Positions 16,555 through 26,039 are shown, counted from the first letter of the stretch. The stretch: 64,000 nt of DNA from Streptomyces griseoluteus (GCA_000717735.1 JOBE01000050.1:1-64000), one strand, 5' to 3'. Translations and numbers: made by a program. The notes: generated by a model not told the origin, from the letters alone.

Positions 16555-17958
16555 ATGGCTGCCCGTACGAAATCGACCAAGGACCGGCCGTCCTACCGCT
16601 GCACCGAGTGCGGCTGGCAGACGGCCAAGTGGCTCGGCCGCTGTCCCGAGTGCCAGGCCTGGGGGACGGTCGAGGAGTACGGCGCGCCCGCCGTCCGTAC
16701 GACCGCGGCGGGCCGGGTCTCCACCGCGGCCGTGCCCATCGGGCAGGTCGACGGCCGGCAGGCGACCGCCCGCTCCACCGGCGTCGACGAGCTGGACCGG
16801 GTCCTCGGCGGGGGCCTGGTGCCCGGCGCCGTCGTGCTGCTCGCGGGCGAGCCGGGCGTCGGCAAGTCCACGCTGCTGCTCGACGTGGCGGCCAAGGCGG
16901 CGAGCGACGAGCACCGCACGCTGTACGTGACGGGCGAGGAGTCCGCGAGCCAGGTCCGGCTGCGCGCCGACCGGATCAACGCGCTCAGCGACCATCTCTA
17001 CCTGGCGGCCGAGACCGATCTGTCGGCCGTGCTCGGGCACCTGGACGCCGTGAAGCCCTCGCTGCTGATCATGGACTCGGTGCAGACCGTCGCCTCCCCC
17101 GAGATCGACGGCGCGCCCGGCGGCATGGCGCAGGTCCGCGAGGTCGCCGGAGCGCTCATCCGGGCCTCCAAGGAGCGCGGCATGTCCACGCTCCTCGTCG
17201 GCCACGTCACCAAGGACGGGGCCATCGCCGGTCCCCGGCTCCTGGAGCACCTGGTCGACGTCGTCCTGAGCTTCGAGGGAGACCGGCACGCGCGCCTGCG
17301 CCTGGTCCGGGGCGTCAAGAACCGGTACGGGGCGACCGACGAGGTCGGCTGCTTCGAACTGCACGACGAGGGCATCACCGGGCTCACCGACCCCTCCGGG
17401 CTGTTCCTGACCCGGCGTGACGTGGCCGTTCCCGGCACCTGTCTGACGGTCACCCTGGAGGGCCGCCGGCCGCTCGTCGCCGAGGTCCAGTCGCTGACCG
17501 TGGACTCCCAGATCCCGTCCCCGCGCCGGACCGTCTCCGGTCTCGAGACCTCCCGGGTCTCGATGATGCTCGCGGTCCTTGAGCAGCGCGGCCGGATCAG
17601 CGCGCTGGGCAAGCGGGACATCTACAGCGCCACCGTGGGCGGTGTGAAGCTCACCGAGCCCGCCGCCGACCTGGCGATCGCGCTCGCCCTCGCCTCCGCG
17701 GCGAGCGACACCCCGCTGCCGAAGAACCTGGTGGCGATCGGCGAGGTCGGGCTCGCGGGCGAGGTCCGGCGGGTCACGGGCGTCCAGCGCCGGCTGGCCG
17801 AGGCGCACCGGCTGGGCTTCACGCACGCACTGGTCCCCACGGACCCGGGCAGGGTGCCGGCGGGCATGAAGGTGACGGAGGTCGCGGACATGGGCGACGC
17901 GCTGCGGGTGCTGCCGCGCGGCCGGCGCGCGAAGGCCCCGGAGGCGGCGGAGGGGTAG
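16555..17958 (+). CDS. radA: DNA repair protein RadA
   Basis: The 467-residue RadA/Sms paralogue of RecA promotes branch migration in recombinational repair. An N-terminal C4 zinc finger (CTECGWQTAKWLGRCPEC) is followed by Walker A GEPGVGKST, the RadA-specific KNRYG motif and a C-terminal Lon-like domain. The ATG at 16555 is divergent from the sigma/BACON gene. The TAG stop (17956-17958) coincides with the first bases of an inverted-repeat element. The next gene, disA, commonly accompanies radA, and RadA is a known DisA partner in Bacillus. Confidence 0.95.
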   Translation: MAARTKSTKDRPSYRCTECGWQTAKWLGRCPECQAWGTVEEYGAPAVRTTAAGRVSTAAVPIGQVDGRQATARSTGVDELDRVLGGGLVPGAVVLLAGEPGVGKSTLLLDVAAKAASDEHRTLYVTGEESASQVRLRADRINALSDHLYLAAETDLSAVLGHLDAVKPSLLIMDSVQTVASPEIDGAPGGMAQVREVAGALIRASKERGMSTLLVGHVTKDGAIAGPRLLEHLVDVVLSFEGDRHARLRLVRGVKNRYGATDEVGCFELHDEGITGLTDPSGLFLTRRDVAVPGTCLTVTLEGRRPLVAEVQSLTVDSQIPSPRRTVSGLETSRVSMMLAVLEQRGRISALGKRDIYSATVGGVKLTEPAADLAIALALASAASDTPLPKNLVAIGEVGLAGEVRRVTGVQRRLAEAHRLGFTHALVPTDPGRVPAGMKVTEVADMGDALRVLPRGRRAKAPEAAEG

Positions 17959-18119
17959 GGCCTGTCTTTTGGATCAGGCCGGATCAGGGAGCGGGACCTG
18001 GTGCGTGTGATCGCAAGGCAGAGGAGGGAGTCGACGCGGAGCGCTGGGGACCGACGACAACGCGGCGAGCGCGCGTGCCGGGCCCCGCGAGCCCGGCATG
18101 ATCCAAAAGTCAGGCCCTA
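17956..18119. mobile_element. MITE-like element with 19-bp terminal inverted repeats
   Basis: The left end reads GGGCCTGTCTTTTGGATCA (17958-17976). The right end (18099-18117) is its complement with one mismatch. TA dinucleotides flank both ends (17956-17957 and 18118-18119), as expected for a TA target duplication of the IS630/Tc1 type. The 160-bp interior has no open frame. The insertion point is exactly the TAG stop codon of radA. A second, shorter element of the same family follows disA, and a solo arm lies at 37731. Confidence 0.72.
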
Positions 18120-18352
18120 GGCCTGATCCGGAGGACGGGCCCCGGCCATGGTCCGCCGCCCCGGCGGGGGCACCCCGCGCGTGGGGTGACAGGTTCGCTC
18201 CGTACGCTTCGCAAAGGCGCGGAGGGTTAGGTCCGCGTCAGGGCGGGGACCCCTTTCGGACCACCCGGGATCGGTCGGGGGCGGAGGGCGGCGGGGTGGT
18301 GTCGCTAGACTTTGCCCTGGTCTCGCCCATCCGTACGAGCCGGAGGAGTGCA
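18120..18352 (+). promoter_or_regulatory. disA upstream region
   Basis: This 233-bp stretch between the inverted-repeat element and disA has no open frame that I can support. A TAGACT at 18306-18311 could be a -10 box, and GGAGGAG (18342-18348) is the disA ribosome-binding site. No clear -35 element was found. Confidence 0.4.
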
Positions 18353-19477
18353 GTGGCAGCCAAGGACGGGGCAACAGGTCCTGGAAAGTCCGGCGCGGGC
18401 TCCGGCAACGAAGCACTGATGCGTGCCGCGCTGAGCGCGGTCGCGCCCGGCACCGCGCTGCGCGACGGCCTGGAGCGGATCCTGCGCGGCAACACCGGTG
18501 GACTCATCGTGCTCGGCCTGGACAAGACGGTCGACTCGATGTGCACCGGCGGTTTCGTGCTGGACGTCGAGTTCGCCGCCACGCGCCTGCGTGAGCTGTG
18601 CAAGCTCGACGGCGCGCTCGTCCTGGACAAGGACATCACGAAGATCCACCGCGCGGGTGTGCAGCTCGTCCCGGACGCCTCGATCCCCACGGAGGAGACC
18701 GGCACCCGGCACCGTACGGCGGACCGGGTCTCCAAGCAGTGCAACTTCCCGGTCGTCTCCGTCTCCCAGTCCATGCGTCTGATCGCGCTGTACGTGGACG
18801 GTGAGCGGCGGGTCCTGGAGGAGTCGGCCGCGATCCTGTCCCGTGCCAACCAGGCGCTCGCGACCCTGGAGCGGTACAAGCTCCGGCTCGACGAGGTGGC
18901 CGGCACGCTCTCCGCCCTGGAGATCGAGGACCTGGTCACGGTCCGGGACGTCACCGCCGTCGCCCAGCGTCTGGAGATGGTCCGCCGGATCGCCACCGAG
19001 ATCGCGGAGTACGTGGTCGAGCTCGGCACGGACGGGCGGCTCCTCTCGCTCCAGCTCGACGAGTTGATCGCGGGAGTGGAGCCGGAGCGCGAGCTGGTGA
19101 TCCGGGACTACGTGCCGGAGCCGACGGCCAAGCGGTCGCGGACGGTGCCGGAGGCGCTCACCGAGCTGGACGCGCTGACCCACACCGAGCTGCTCGAACT
19201 TCCTGTGGTGGCACGGGCACTGGGCTACAGCGGTTCGCCCGAGACCCTCGACTCGGCGGTCTCGCCGCGCGGCTACCGGCTCCTCGCCAAGGTGCCGAGG
19301 CTGCCGGGCGCGATCATCGAGCGGCTCGTGGAGCACTTCGGCGGGCTGCAGAAGCTGCTCGCGGCCAGTGTCGACGACCTGCAGACCGTCGACGGTGTCG
19401 GCGAGGCCCGTGCCCGCAGCGTGCGCGAGGGCCTGTCGCGGCTCGCGGAGTCCTCGATCCTGGAGCGGTACGTCTAG
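18353..19477 (+). CDS. disA: Diadenylate cyclase, DNA integrity scanning protein
   Basis: Makes cyclic di-AMP from two ATP and scans DNA for branched structures. The 374-residue product has the DAC-domain motifs DGA (residues 86-88) and RHR (119-121). A central helical spine and a C-terminal helix-hairpin-helix domain ([25 protein letters not shown]) follow. GTG at 18353 follows GGAGGAG. In Streptomyces c-di-AMP controls osmotic and cell-wall functions. The TAG stop overlaps the start of a second small inverted-repeat element. Confidence 0.95.
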   Translation: MAAKDGATGPGKSGAGSGNEALMRAALSAVAPGTALRDGLERILRGNTGGLIVLGLDKTVDSMCTGGFVLDVEFAATRLRELCKLDGALVLDKDITKIHRAGVQLVPDASIPTEETGTRHRTADRVSKQCNFPVVSVSQSMRLIALYVDGERRVLEESAAILSRANQALATLERYKLRLDEVAGTLSALEIEDLVTVRDVTAVAQRLEMVRRIATEIAEYVVELGTDGRLLSLQLDELIAGVEPERELVIRDYVPEPTAKRSRTVPEALTELDALTHTELLELPVVARALGYSGSPETLDSAVSPRGYRLLAKVPRLPGAIIERLVEHFGGLQKLLAASVDDLQTVDGVGEARARSVREGLSRLAESSILERYV

Positions 19478-19556
19478 GGCCTGTCTTTTGGATCAGGCCG
19501 GGCTCGCGGGGCCTGGTGCCGCTCCCTGATCCGGCCTGATCCAAACGACAGACCCT
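19475..19556. mobile_element. Short MITE-like element at the disA stop codon
   Basis: The left arm is identical to that after radA (GGGCCTGTCTTTTGGATCA, 19477-19495). The right arm (19537-19556) is its complement with two changes. The element is about 80 bp, much shorter than the radA copy, so it is an internal deletion derivative or only a pair of ends. It again begins exactly at a TAG stop codon. The right flank is TG, not TA. Confidence 0.68.
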
Positions 19557-19593
19557 GGCGATTCGTACGCACGCCGGTACGACCCACCGCGAG

Positions 19594-19635
19594 CTGTCTC
19601 TTATACACATCTCCGAGCCCACGAGACCGTACTAG
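19594..19635. other. Sequencing-adapter contamination (Nextera transposase adapter plus index)
   Basis: Positions 19594-19627 match the Illumina Nextera read-through adapter exactly as I know it, including the mosaic-end CTGTCTCTTATACACATCT and then CCGAGCCCACGAGAC. The following CGTACTAG (19628-19635) equals the Nextera N702 index. This is not biological sequence. The assembly is probably mis-joined here, and an unknown amount of DNA may be missing. The stop codon of the neighbouring minus-strand gene lies inside it. Confidence 0.95.
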
Positions 19636-20393
19636 ATCGCGGTGGCGCACCGCGGTGCGCTCCGCCCGCGGTCCCACTCCACGGTGTGGGTGACGGTGGC
19701 CTTCGCGGGGACGCGCAGCAGGACCGGGGTGCCGGGGCGGGGGCAGTCGGCGGAGGACCAGATCTGCTCGTCCTGGGCGTCACTGATCGTCAGAACCGCG
19801 CTGCGGGGCCCGAAGTCCGCCTTGCAGTCGGTGGTCGAGGTGCTCTTCGCGACGAGGTGGAACCGGGGCTTCTCCCCCGCCTCGTAGCTGACCTTGGCGG
19901 TGCGCAGGGTCAACTGCAGCGAACCGGCGGGGCAGTTCGGGAGCGGTGAGTCGGCCGGCACCTGGCGGCCCGCGCCGGTGCCCGCTCCCCCGTCGCCGCC
20001 CGCGCCGTCGGTGTCGCCGTTCTTGCCGCCGTCACCGGCGCCCGCGGAGGTACCGGCGGCCGTACCGGCGTCGGCGCCCGACCCCGCGTCCGCACCGGAG
20101 TCGCCGGGGTCTCCGTCACCGCCGGCGGAATCGCCGGAGTCGTCCGACTCGTCGCGTCCGCCGGGCTGTTGGCTGATGGCGGGTCCGCTGCCTGAGGGTC
20201 CGGGGGTGATCGAGGGAGGGGTGGGAGACGAGCCGTTGGCCGCGTCGTTCGACTTCTTCCCGCCCCCGTCACCGGAGGTGACGGCCCATACGGCGAGGAG
20301 GGCGAGAAGTGCCACCAGGCACGCCGCCACCGCCCTCCGTCGCCAGTAGATGGTGGAGGGAAGCGGCCCGACCGGATTGCGCAAAGATCCCAC
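19632..20393 (-). CDS. Membrane-anchored extracytoplasmic protein, 3' end corrupted by adapter
   Basis: The 253-residue reading starts at GTG 20393. TAAGGT ends 7 nt upstream, so the message is probably leaderless; an ATG at 20435 is possible. An N-terminal anchor helix (AVAACLVALLALLAVWAV) precedes about 110 residues of Gly/Asp/Ala-rich linker. A compact C-terminal domain follows, with cysteines in LPNCPAG, TDCKADF, SSADCPRP and APRC. This domain resembles exported beta-sandwich proteins of unknown function. The final codons ATC TAG use adapter bases, so the true C-terminus is unknown. Confidence 0.6.
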   Translation of the reverse strand: MGSLRNPVGPLPSTIYWRRRAVAACLVALLALLAVWAVTSGDGGGKKSNDAANGSSPTPPSITPGPSGSGPAISQQPGGRDESDDSGDSAGGDGDPGDSGADAGSGADAGTAAGTSAGAGDGGKNGDTDGAGGDGGAGTGAGRQVPADSPLPNCPAGSLQLTLRTAKVSYEAGEKPRFHLVAKSTSTTDCKADFGPRSAVLTISDAQDEQIWSSADCPRPGTPVLLRVPAKATVTHTVEWDRGRSAPRCATAI

Positions 20394-20650
20394 GACCCGA
20401 ACCTTACGAGAGATCCGGCCCAACTCCCGCCCCACCCGCCGCCCGAGACCTCAAGTTTTGCCGATGATCACATCCATCGGTTCCGGGAACTTTTCCGGTG
20501 ACGAGACCTTGATCTCCTCGCGAACTCACCAGAAACCAGCGGGAAACGGACGGAAGCGCGGGACTGCCGGGGACCCCCACTTTCGTAAGGGGTCGTTCTG
20601 GCCGTCGGCCCGGGGCGGTGGACTCCGGATTCCGGTTAGCGTCGTCCACC
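20394..20650. other. Intergenic region between divergent genes
   Basis: This region separates the membrane-anchored protein gene from the PAP2 gene. It is less GC-rich than its neighbours. A TAGCGT at 20637-20642 lies 8 nt before the PAP2 start. No open frame or convincing -35 site is seen. Confidence 0.4.
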
Positions 20651-21322
20651 ATGAACACGCTCCTCGACCTGTCCGACCGGCTGTACCTCGACGTCGCCGA
20701 CTTCGCCCACTCCACCCCCCACTGGTTCCAGTGGCTCGCCGAGGTCTGGACCGAGGCAGGACTGCTGCTGTTCGGCGTGCTGTTCCTGGCCGGCTGGTGG
20801 CGCTCCCGCGACGGTGCGAGCCGTGCGATGTCGCTCGCGCTGCTCGCGCCGCTCGCCACCGCCTTCGGATACGTGGTGAGCGAGGGGCTGAAGTCGCTGA
20901 TCGACGAGGAACGTCCGTGCCGTGCGGTCGTCGGGGCGCCCGCATCCCTGGTCACCTGTCCCCCCTATGGCGACTGGTCCTTCCCCAGCAACCACTCGGC
21001 CATCGCGGGTGCCGCGGCCGTCGCGCTCGCGCTGTCCTGGCGCGGGATCGTCTGGCTGACCGTGCCCATGGCCGTCCTCATGGCCTTCTCGCGGGTCTTC
21101 GTCGGCGTGCACTACCCGCACGACGTGACCGTCGGCCTGCTCCTCGGAGGCCTGGTGGCCTTCCTCGTCATGAGGGCGGCGGTCCGCCCGGTGGGCTCCC
21201 TGGTCGAGACGGCCCGGTCGAGCCGCAGCTCGGCCGTGGTGTGGTGCGCGGGGCGCGGGCCCCGGACGCACGCCTCCTCGCGCGCTGAGGAACCCCGGCG
21301 CGCGCGCCACGGCGCGTACTGA
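20651..21322 (+). CDS. PAP2-family phosphatase
   Basis: The 223-residue membrane phosphatase carries the three PAP2 signature motifs: KSLIDEERP, PSNHS, and SRVFVGVHYPHD. There are about five membrane helices. Bacterial members dephosphorylate undecaprenyl pyrophosphate or phosphatidyl lipids, so a role in recycling cell-wall carrier lipid is plausible but unproven. The second motif reads PSNHS in place of the usual PSGH. The C-terminal 40 residues are hydrophilic and basic. Confidence 0.87.
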   Translation: MNTLLDLSDRLYLDVADFAHSTPHWFQWLAEVWTEAGLLLFGVLFLAGWWRSRDGASRAMSLALLAPLATAFGYVVSEGLKSLIDEERPCRAVVGAPASLVTCPPYGDWSFPSNHSAIAGAAAVALALSWRGIVWLTVPMAVLMAFSRVFVGVHYPHDVTVGLLLGGLVAFLVMRAAVRPVGSLVETARSSRSSAVVWCAGRGPRTHASSRAEEPRRARHGAY

Positions 21323-21392
21323 GCCACTCGCCCGGGGCCGGTGACACGGCACCTACGGTTCGCGCCGTGGACGTGCCAGGATCGGGGGTGCC

Positions 21393-22436
21393 ATGACTTC
21401 CATCGACGCTCCCGTCACCCCTGACGCCCCCGCCGCCCCTGACGCCACTGACGCCCCCGCCGCCCCCGCCGCCTCTGACGCTCCCGAAGCCCTCGATGCT
21501 CGCGAAGCGCTGGAGGCTCGTGGGGCTCTTGAGGCTTCCGCTGCCTCCGCCCTGCCCACGCCCCCGGCCGAGCTGCACGGGCCGGTCCTCGCCTGGTTCG
21601 ACCGGCACGCCCGCGACCTGCCCTGGCGCCGCCCCGAGGCCGGTGCCTGGGGGGTCATGGTCAGCGAGTTCATGCTCCAGCAGACCCCGGTCGTCCGGGT
21701 GCTGCCCGTGTACGAGCAGTGGCTCGCCCGCTGGCCGCGCCCGGCCGACCTGGCCGCCGACGCCCCCGGCGAGGCGGTCCGCGCCTGGGGACGGCTCGGC
21801 TATCCGCGGCGGGCCCTGCGGCTGCACGCCGCCGCCGTGGCCATAACGGAACGGCACAGGGGCGACGTACCGAGCGATCACGGCCAGCTGCTCGCGCTGC
21901 CCGGCATCGGCGAGTACACGGCGGCCGCGGTGGCCTCCTTCGCGTACGGGCAGCGCCACGCGGTCCTCGACACCAACGTGCGCCGGGTCTTCGCGCGGGC
22001 CGCGACCGGCGTCCAGTACCCGCCGAACGCGACCACCGCCGCCGAGCGGCGGCTCGCCCGCGCCCTGCTGCCCCGGGACGAGGCGACGGCCTCCCGCTGG
22101 GCCGCCGCCTCCATGGAACTGGGCGCGCTGGTCTGCACGGCGAAGAACGAGGACTGCGGGCGCTGCCCGATCTCCGGGCAGTGCGCCTGGCGGCTCTCCG
22201 GGAAGCCGGCCCACGACGGCCCGCCGCGGCGCGGCCAGACGTACGCCGGGACCGACCGGCAAGTCCGCGGCCGGCTCCTCGCGGTGCTGCGGGACACGAG
22301 CGACCCGGTGGCGCAGGCGGTCCTGGACGCGGTCTGGGACGAGCCGGTGCAGCGGGCCAGGGCGCTTGACGGGCTGGTCGCGGACGGGCTCGTGGAGCCG
22401 CTGGACGGCGGGTACTACCGGCTTCCGGTGTCCTGA
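21393..22436 (+). CDS. mutY: A/G-specific adenine DNA glycosylase
   Basis: Removes adenine mispaired with 8-oxoguanine. The 347-residue product has the helix-hairpin-helix LPGIGEYTAAAV and catalytic Glu (E92, in SEFMLQQT) and Asp (D193, in VLDTNV). It ends with a C-x6-C-x2-C-x5-C cluster (C248, C255, C258, C264) for the 4Fe-4S cofactor. It lacks most of the NUDIX-like C-domain of E. coli MutY, which is normal for actinobacteria. The first 55 residues are an Ala/Asp/Pro-rich low-complexity tail; translation could begin further downstream. Confidence 0.9.
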   Translation: MTSIDAPVTPDAPAAPDATDAPAAPAASDAPEALDAREALEARGALEASAASALPTPPAELHGPVLAWFDRHARDLPWRRPEAGAWGVMVSEFMLQQTPVVRVLPVYEQWLARWPRPADLAADAPGEAVRAWGRLGYPRRALRLHAAAVAITERHRGDVPSDHGQLLALPGIGEYTAAAVASFAYGQRHAVLDTNVRRVFARAATGVQYPPNATTAAERRLARALLPRDEATASRWAAASMELGALVCTAKNEDCGRCPISGQCAWRLSGKPAHDGPPRRGQTYAGTDRQVRGRLLAVLRDTSDPVAQAVLDAVWDEPVQRARALDGLVADGLVEPLDGGYYRLPVS

Positions 22437-22437
22437 A

Positions 22438-22473
22438 GGCGGTGGAGGGGACCGCGGCCGCGAAACCTCCGCC
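22438..22473 (+). terminator. Putative terminator after mutY
   Basis: An imperfect stem pairs GGCGGTGGAGG (about 22439-22449) with CCTCCGCCG (about 22465-22473), with one bulged base. It lies in the 173-bp gap before sigE. Confidence 0.45.
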
Positions 22474-22609
22474 GTTCCCTCTGTTACACAACCGATGGAC
22501 AGCCGTGCGTCCACCGACGGCTGCCCCGCACAGCCCCGTGACAACAGCTCCGTAGCGTCGTCCACGACACGAGGAACAAGCTGGTCACGGGGTTGCGGAG
22601 GCGGTTGGG

Positions 22610-23182
22610 ATGAGGCATGGCGAGGTACTCGACTTCGAGGAGTACGTCCGCACGCGGCAGGACGCGCTGCTGCGCAGCGCCCGCCGTCTCGTCGCCGACC
22701 CCGTCGACGCCCAGGACCTCCTGCAGACGGCCCTGGCCCGCACGTTCGGACGCTGGGACGGCATCGCCGACAAGTCCCTCGCCGACGCCTACCTGCGCCG
22801 GGTCATGATCAACACACGGACCGAGTGGTGGCGCTCCCGCAAGCTCGAAGAGGTGCCCACCGAGCAGCTGCCCGACGCCTGTGGCGACGACCCCACCGAG
22901 CAGCACGCCGACCGGGCCCTCCTCATGGACGTCCTGAAGGTGCTCGCGCCGAAGCAGCGCAGCGTCGTCGTCCTGCGCCACTGGGAGCAGATGAGCACCG
23001 AGGAGACGGCGGCGGCGCTCGGCATGTCGACGGGTACGGTGAAGTCGACGCTCCACCGCGCGCTCGCCCGGCTCCGCCAGGAGCTGGAGAGCCGTGAGCT
23101 CGACGCCCGGGCCCTGGGGCGGTCCGGGGAGCGGACGACCGTACGAGGCGACGAACGGGAGCGGGAGCGGTGCGCGGCCTAG
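22610..23182 (+). CDS. sigE: ECF sigma factor SigE (cell-envelope stress)
   Basis: The 190-residue sigma factor belongs to the SigE type that directs the Streptomyces response to cell-wall damage. Region 2 is DPVDAQDLLQTALARTFGRWDGI, and region 4 is LAPKQRSVVVLRHWEQMSTEETAAALGMSTGTVKSTLHRAL. It closely matches S. coelicolor SigE as I remember it. The three following genes are cseA, cseB and cseC, which control sigE expression. This operon has no anti-sigma gene; control is at transcription through CseB. The 3' end overlaps cseA by 13 nt. The C-terminal 25 residues are Arg/Glu-rich. Confidence 0.94.
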   Translation: MRHGEVLDFEEYVRTRQDALLRSARRLVADPVDAQDLLQTALARTFGRWDGIADKSLADAYLRRVMINTRTEWWRSRKLEEVPTEQLPDACGDDPTEQHADRALLMDVLKVLAPKQRSVVVLRHWEQMSTEETAAALGMSTGTVKSTLHRALARLRQELESRELDARALGRSGERTTVRGDERERERCAA

Positions 23183-23940
23183 ACGGCGAAGCCGACGGCA
23201 GCAGAGACGACGACGGCAGACACGACGGCGACAGCGACAGACACGGCCTCGGCAGCGGTGGGGATTCCGGCCGGGACGGGGCCGGGGGCCGCCGTCGGTG
23301 CCGTACCGTCAAGGCGGCGAGCATCACGGCGGCGGCCGGGCTCGTCGCCCTCGGGCTGTCCATGGCCGCCTGCTCCACCGGCGGCACCGGCTCCCGTGAC
23401 GAGGGCGCGGCAGGCACCCACGACGTGGCCCCGGCGGCCCCCTCCGGGTCCGCCGACGGTGAGCTGCGGTCCGCCGAGCGGGTCGACCCGATCGCGCTGC
23501 TCAAGGCCGATCCGAAGATCGGCTCGCGCCTCAAGGCCGATCTGAAGCCGTGCGTCGCGGACGCCTACCCGGTCGACGCCTCCTACGGCAATCTCACCGA
23601 CGGCCCCGCCCCCGATGTCGTCGTCAACGTGATGACCTGCGGCGATGCCGTCGGCATCGGTACGTACGTCTACCGGAAGCAGAGCGACCGGTACGAGAAC
23701 GTCTTCATGGCGGAGGACGCGGCGGTCTACGCCACGATCGACCGGGGCGAGCTCGTCGTCACCAAGCAGGTGTACGCGAAGGGCGACCCGGTCGCGTATC
23801 CCTCGGGCGAGGACGTGATCACGTACCGCTGGTCGGGGAACAGGTTCACCCAGCACGACTGGGTGCACAACGACTACAGCCGGGCCGTCGGCGACGGCGG
23901 CCTCGAGGAGCCCGCGCCGAGCGAGCCCCCGGGCAACTGA
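23170..23940 (+). CDS. cseA: Lipoprotein CseA
   Basis: The 256-residue predicted lipoprotein negatively modulates the SigE/CseBC response in S. coelicolor. An unusual 45-residue Asp/Gly-rich stretch precedes the signal sequence (KAASITAAAGLVALGLSMAAC). The lipidated residue is predicted to be Cys68. The GTG start at 23170 has GGGAG just upstream and overlaps the sigE stop. No other in-frame start nearer the signal peptide is evident. The mature domain has two further Cys (KPCVAD, VMTCGD). Confidence 0.85.
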   Translation: MRGLDGEADGSRDDDGRHDGDSDRHGLGSGGDSGRDGAGGRRRCRTVKAASITAAAGLVALGLSMAACSTGGTGSRDEGAAGTHDVAPAAPSGSADGELRSAERVDPIALLKADPKIGSRLKADLKPCVADAYPVDASYGNLTDGPAPDVVVNVMTCGDAVGIGTYVYRKQSDRYENVFMAEDAAVYATIDRGELVVTKQVYAKGDPVAYPSGEDVITYRWSGNRFTQHDWVHNDYSRAVGDGGLEEPAPSEPPGN

Positions 23941-23972
23941 GCCCCTCCCCTCCCCTCCCCTCCCCTCCCCCA
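23941..23972. repeat. Short CCCCT tandem repeat
   Basis: Five or six copies of a CTCCC pentamer fill the gap directly after cseA. Pyrimidine-rich microsatellites like this are prone to length change. No role is evident beyond spacing cseA from cseB. Confidence 0.7.
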
Positions 23973-24012
23973 CGACCGCACAAGCAGCGCGCGAACCCGA
24001 AGGACACGCACG

Positions 24013-24714
<702 letters not shown>

Positions 24715-24722
24715 GGCCGGGC

Positions 24723-26039
24723 GTGAGACCGTTCCCCCTCCGTACCGGGGTCCGCTGGAAGATCGCCGTCGCCATCGCGGCGGTCGGCGCGCTGATCGCG
24801 GTCACCCTGAGCGTCGTCGTGCACAACGCCGCCCGGATCTCGATGCTCGACAACGCGCGCGAGGTGCAGATGGAGCGGCTGCTCTTCGCCCAGCGGATGT
24901 ACGAGACGTCCAAGCCCAAGGAACCGCGCTTCGGCACGAAGATCAACGACCCGTCGCTTCCCGCCCAGCTCGACCAGCTGATGCGGGACAAGCGGCGCGG
25001 GACGTACGTCCAGGAGCACCGGGACGGCGGGCCGCCCGACGTGTGGGCGGCCGTACCGCTCGCCAACGGCGACGTGCTCTCGCTGCACATCCCCTTCGCC
25101 GACCGCAGCGCGACGATCATGAACGATCTGGACCGGGCCCTCGTCATCGGCTCCGTCTCGGTGGTCTTCGGCGGCTGCGCGCTCGGCGTCCTCATCGGCG
25201 GCCAGCTCTCGCGGCGACTGCGGAAGGCCGCCGTCGCGGCCGGGCGGGTCGCCCAGGGCAACACGGACGTCCGGGTACGTGAGGCCGTAGGCGGGGTCGT
25301 ACGGGACGAGACCGACGACCTGGCGTGGGCGGTCGACGCCCTCACCGACGCCCTCAACGAACGGATCGAGGCCGAGCGGCGGGTCACCGCGGACATCGCG
25401 CACGAGCTGCGCACGCCGGTGACCGGGCTGCTCACCGCGGCCGAGCTGCTGCCGCCCGGGCGCCCCACCGAGCTGGTACGGGACCGGGCACAGGCCATGC
25501 GGACCCTTGTCGAGGACGTCCTGGAGGTGGCCCGGCTCGACAGCGCGTCGGAGCGGGCCGAGCTCCAGGAGATCGCGCTCGGCGAGTTCGTGGAGCGGCG
25601 GGTGCGGGCGCTCGACCCGGAGGTGGTCGTCCAGGTCGTCCACGAGTCCTGGGTGAACACCGACCCTCGGCGCCTGGAACGCGTCCTGGGCAACCTCCTC
25701 GCGAACGCGGCCAAGCACGGCAGGCCGCCGGTGGAGGTCACCGTCGAGGGCCGGGTGGTCCGCGTCCGCGACCACGGGCCGGGCTTCCCCGAGGCGCTCC
25801 TCAAGGAGGGCCCGAGCCGGTTCCGCACGGGATCGAGCGACCGGGCGGGCCAGGGCCACGGCCTGGGCCTCACGATCGCGGCGGGCCAGGCCCGGGTCCT
25901 CGGCGCCCGGCTGACCTTCCGGAACGTGGCCTCCGAGAGCGCGCCGAACGGCGTGGGCGGGGCCATCGCCGTGCTGTGGCTGCCGGACCACGCGCCGACG
26001 AACACGGGCAGCTTCCCGGTGCTGCGGCAGCCGGACTGA
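24723..26039 (+). CDS. cseC: Sensor histidine kinase CseC
   Basis: The 438-residue sensor partners CseB. It has an N-terminal helix (IAVAIAAVGALIAVTLSVVV), an extracellular loop of about 100 residues, a second helix (LVIGSVSVVFGGCALGVLIGG), a HAMP linker and a DHp domain with His227 in ADIAHELRTP. An HATPase domain follows (LGNLLANAAKHG, VRDHGPGFP, GLGLTIA). In S. coelicolor it responds to antibiotics that block late peptidoglycan synthesis. The start is GTG. Confidence 0.93.
   Translation: MRPFPLRTGVRWKIAVAIAAVGALIAVTLSVVVHNAARISMLDNAREVQMERLLFAQRMYETSKPKEPRFGTKINDPSLPAQLDQLMRDKRRGTYVQEHRDGGPPDVWAAVPLANGDVLSLHIPFADRSATIMNDLDRALVIGSVSVVFGGCALGVLIGGQLSRRLRKAAVAAGRVAQGNTDVRVREAVGGVVRDETDDLAWAVDALTDALNERIEAERRVTADIAHELRTPVTGLLTAAELLPPGRPTELVRDRAQAMRTLVEDVLEVARLDSASERAELQEIALGEFVERRVRALDPEVVVQVVHESWVNTDPRRLERVLGNLLANAAKHGRPPVEVTVEGRVVRVRDHGPGFPEALLKEGPSRFRTGSSDRAGQGHGLGLTIAAGQARVLGARLTFRNVASESAPNGVGGAIAVLWLPDHAPTNTGSFPVLRQPD

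Noticed and set aside
16383..16580. Upstream extension of the sigma/BACON gene to 16580
   Set aside because: It would overlap the divergent radA start and adds low-complexity sequence with no similarity.
19314..19677. Minus-strand open frames containing MCIRDS and VYKRQ
   Set aside because: These peptides are translations of the sequencing adapter.
22480..22609. SigE-type promoter (AAC with CGTC) before sigE
   Set aside because: Candidate motifs are present but the spacing is 10-14 nt, not the expected 16-17 nt.
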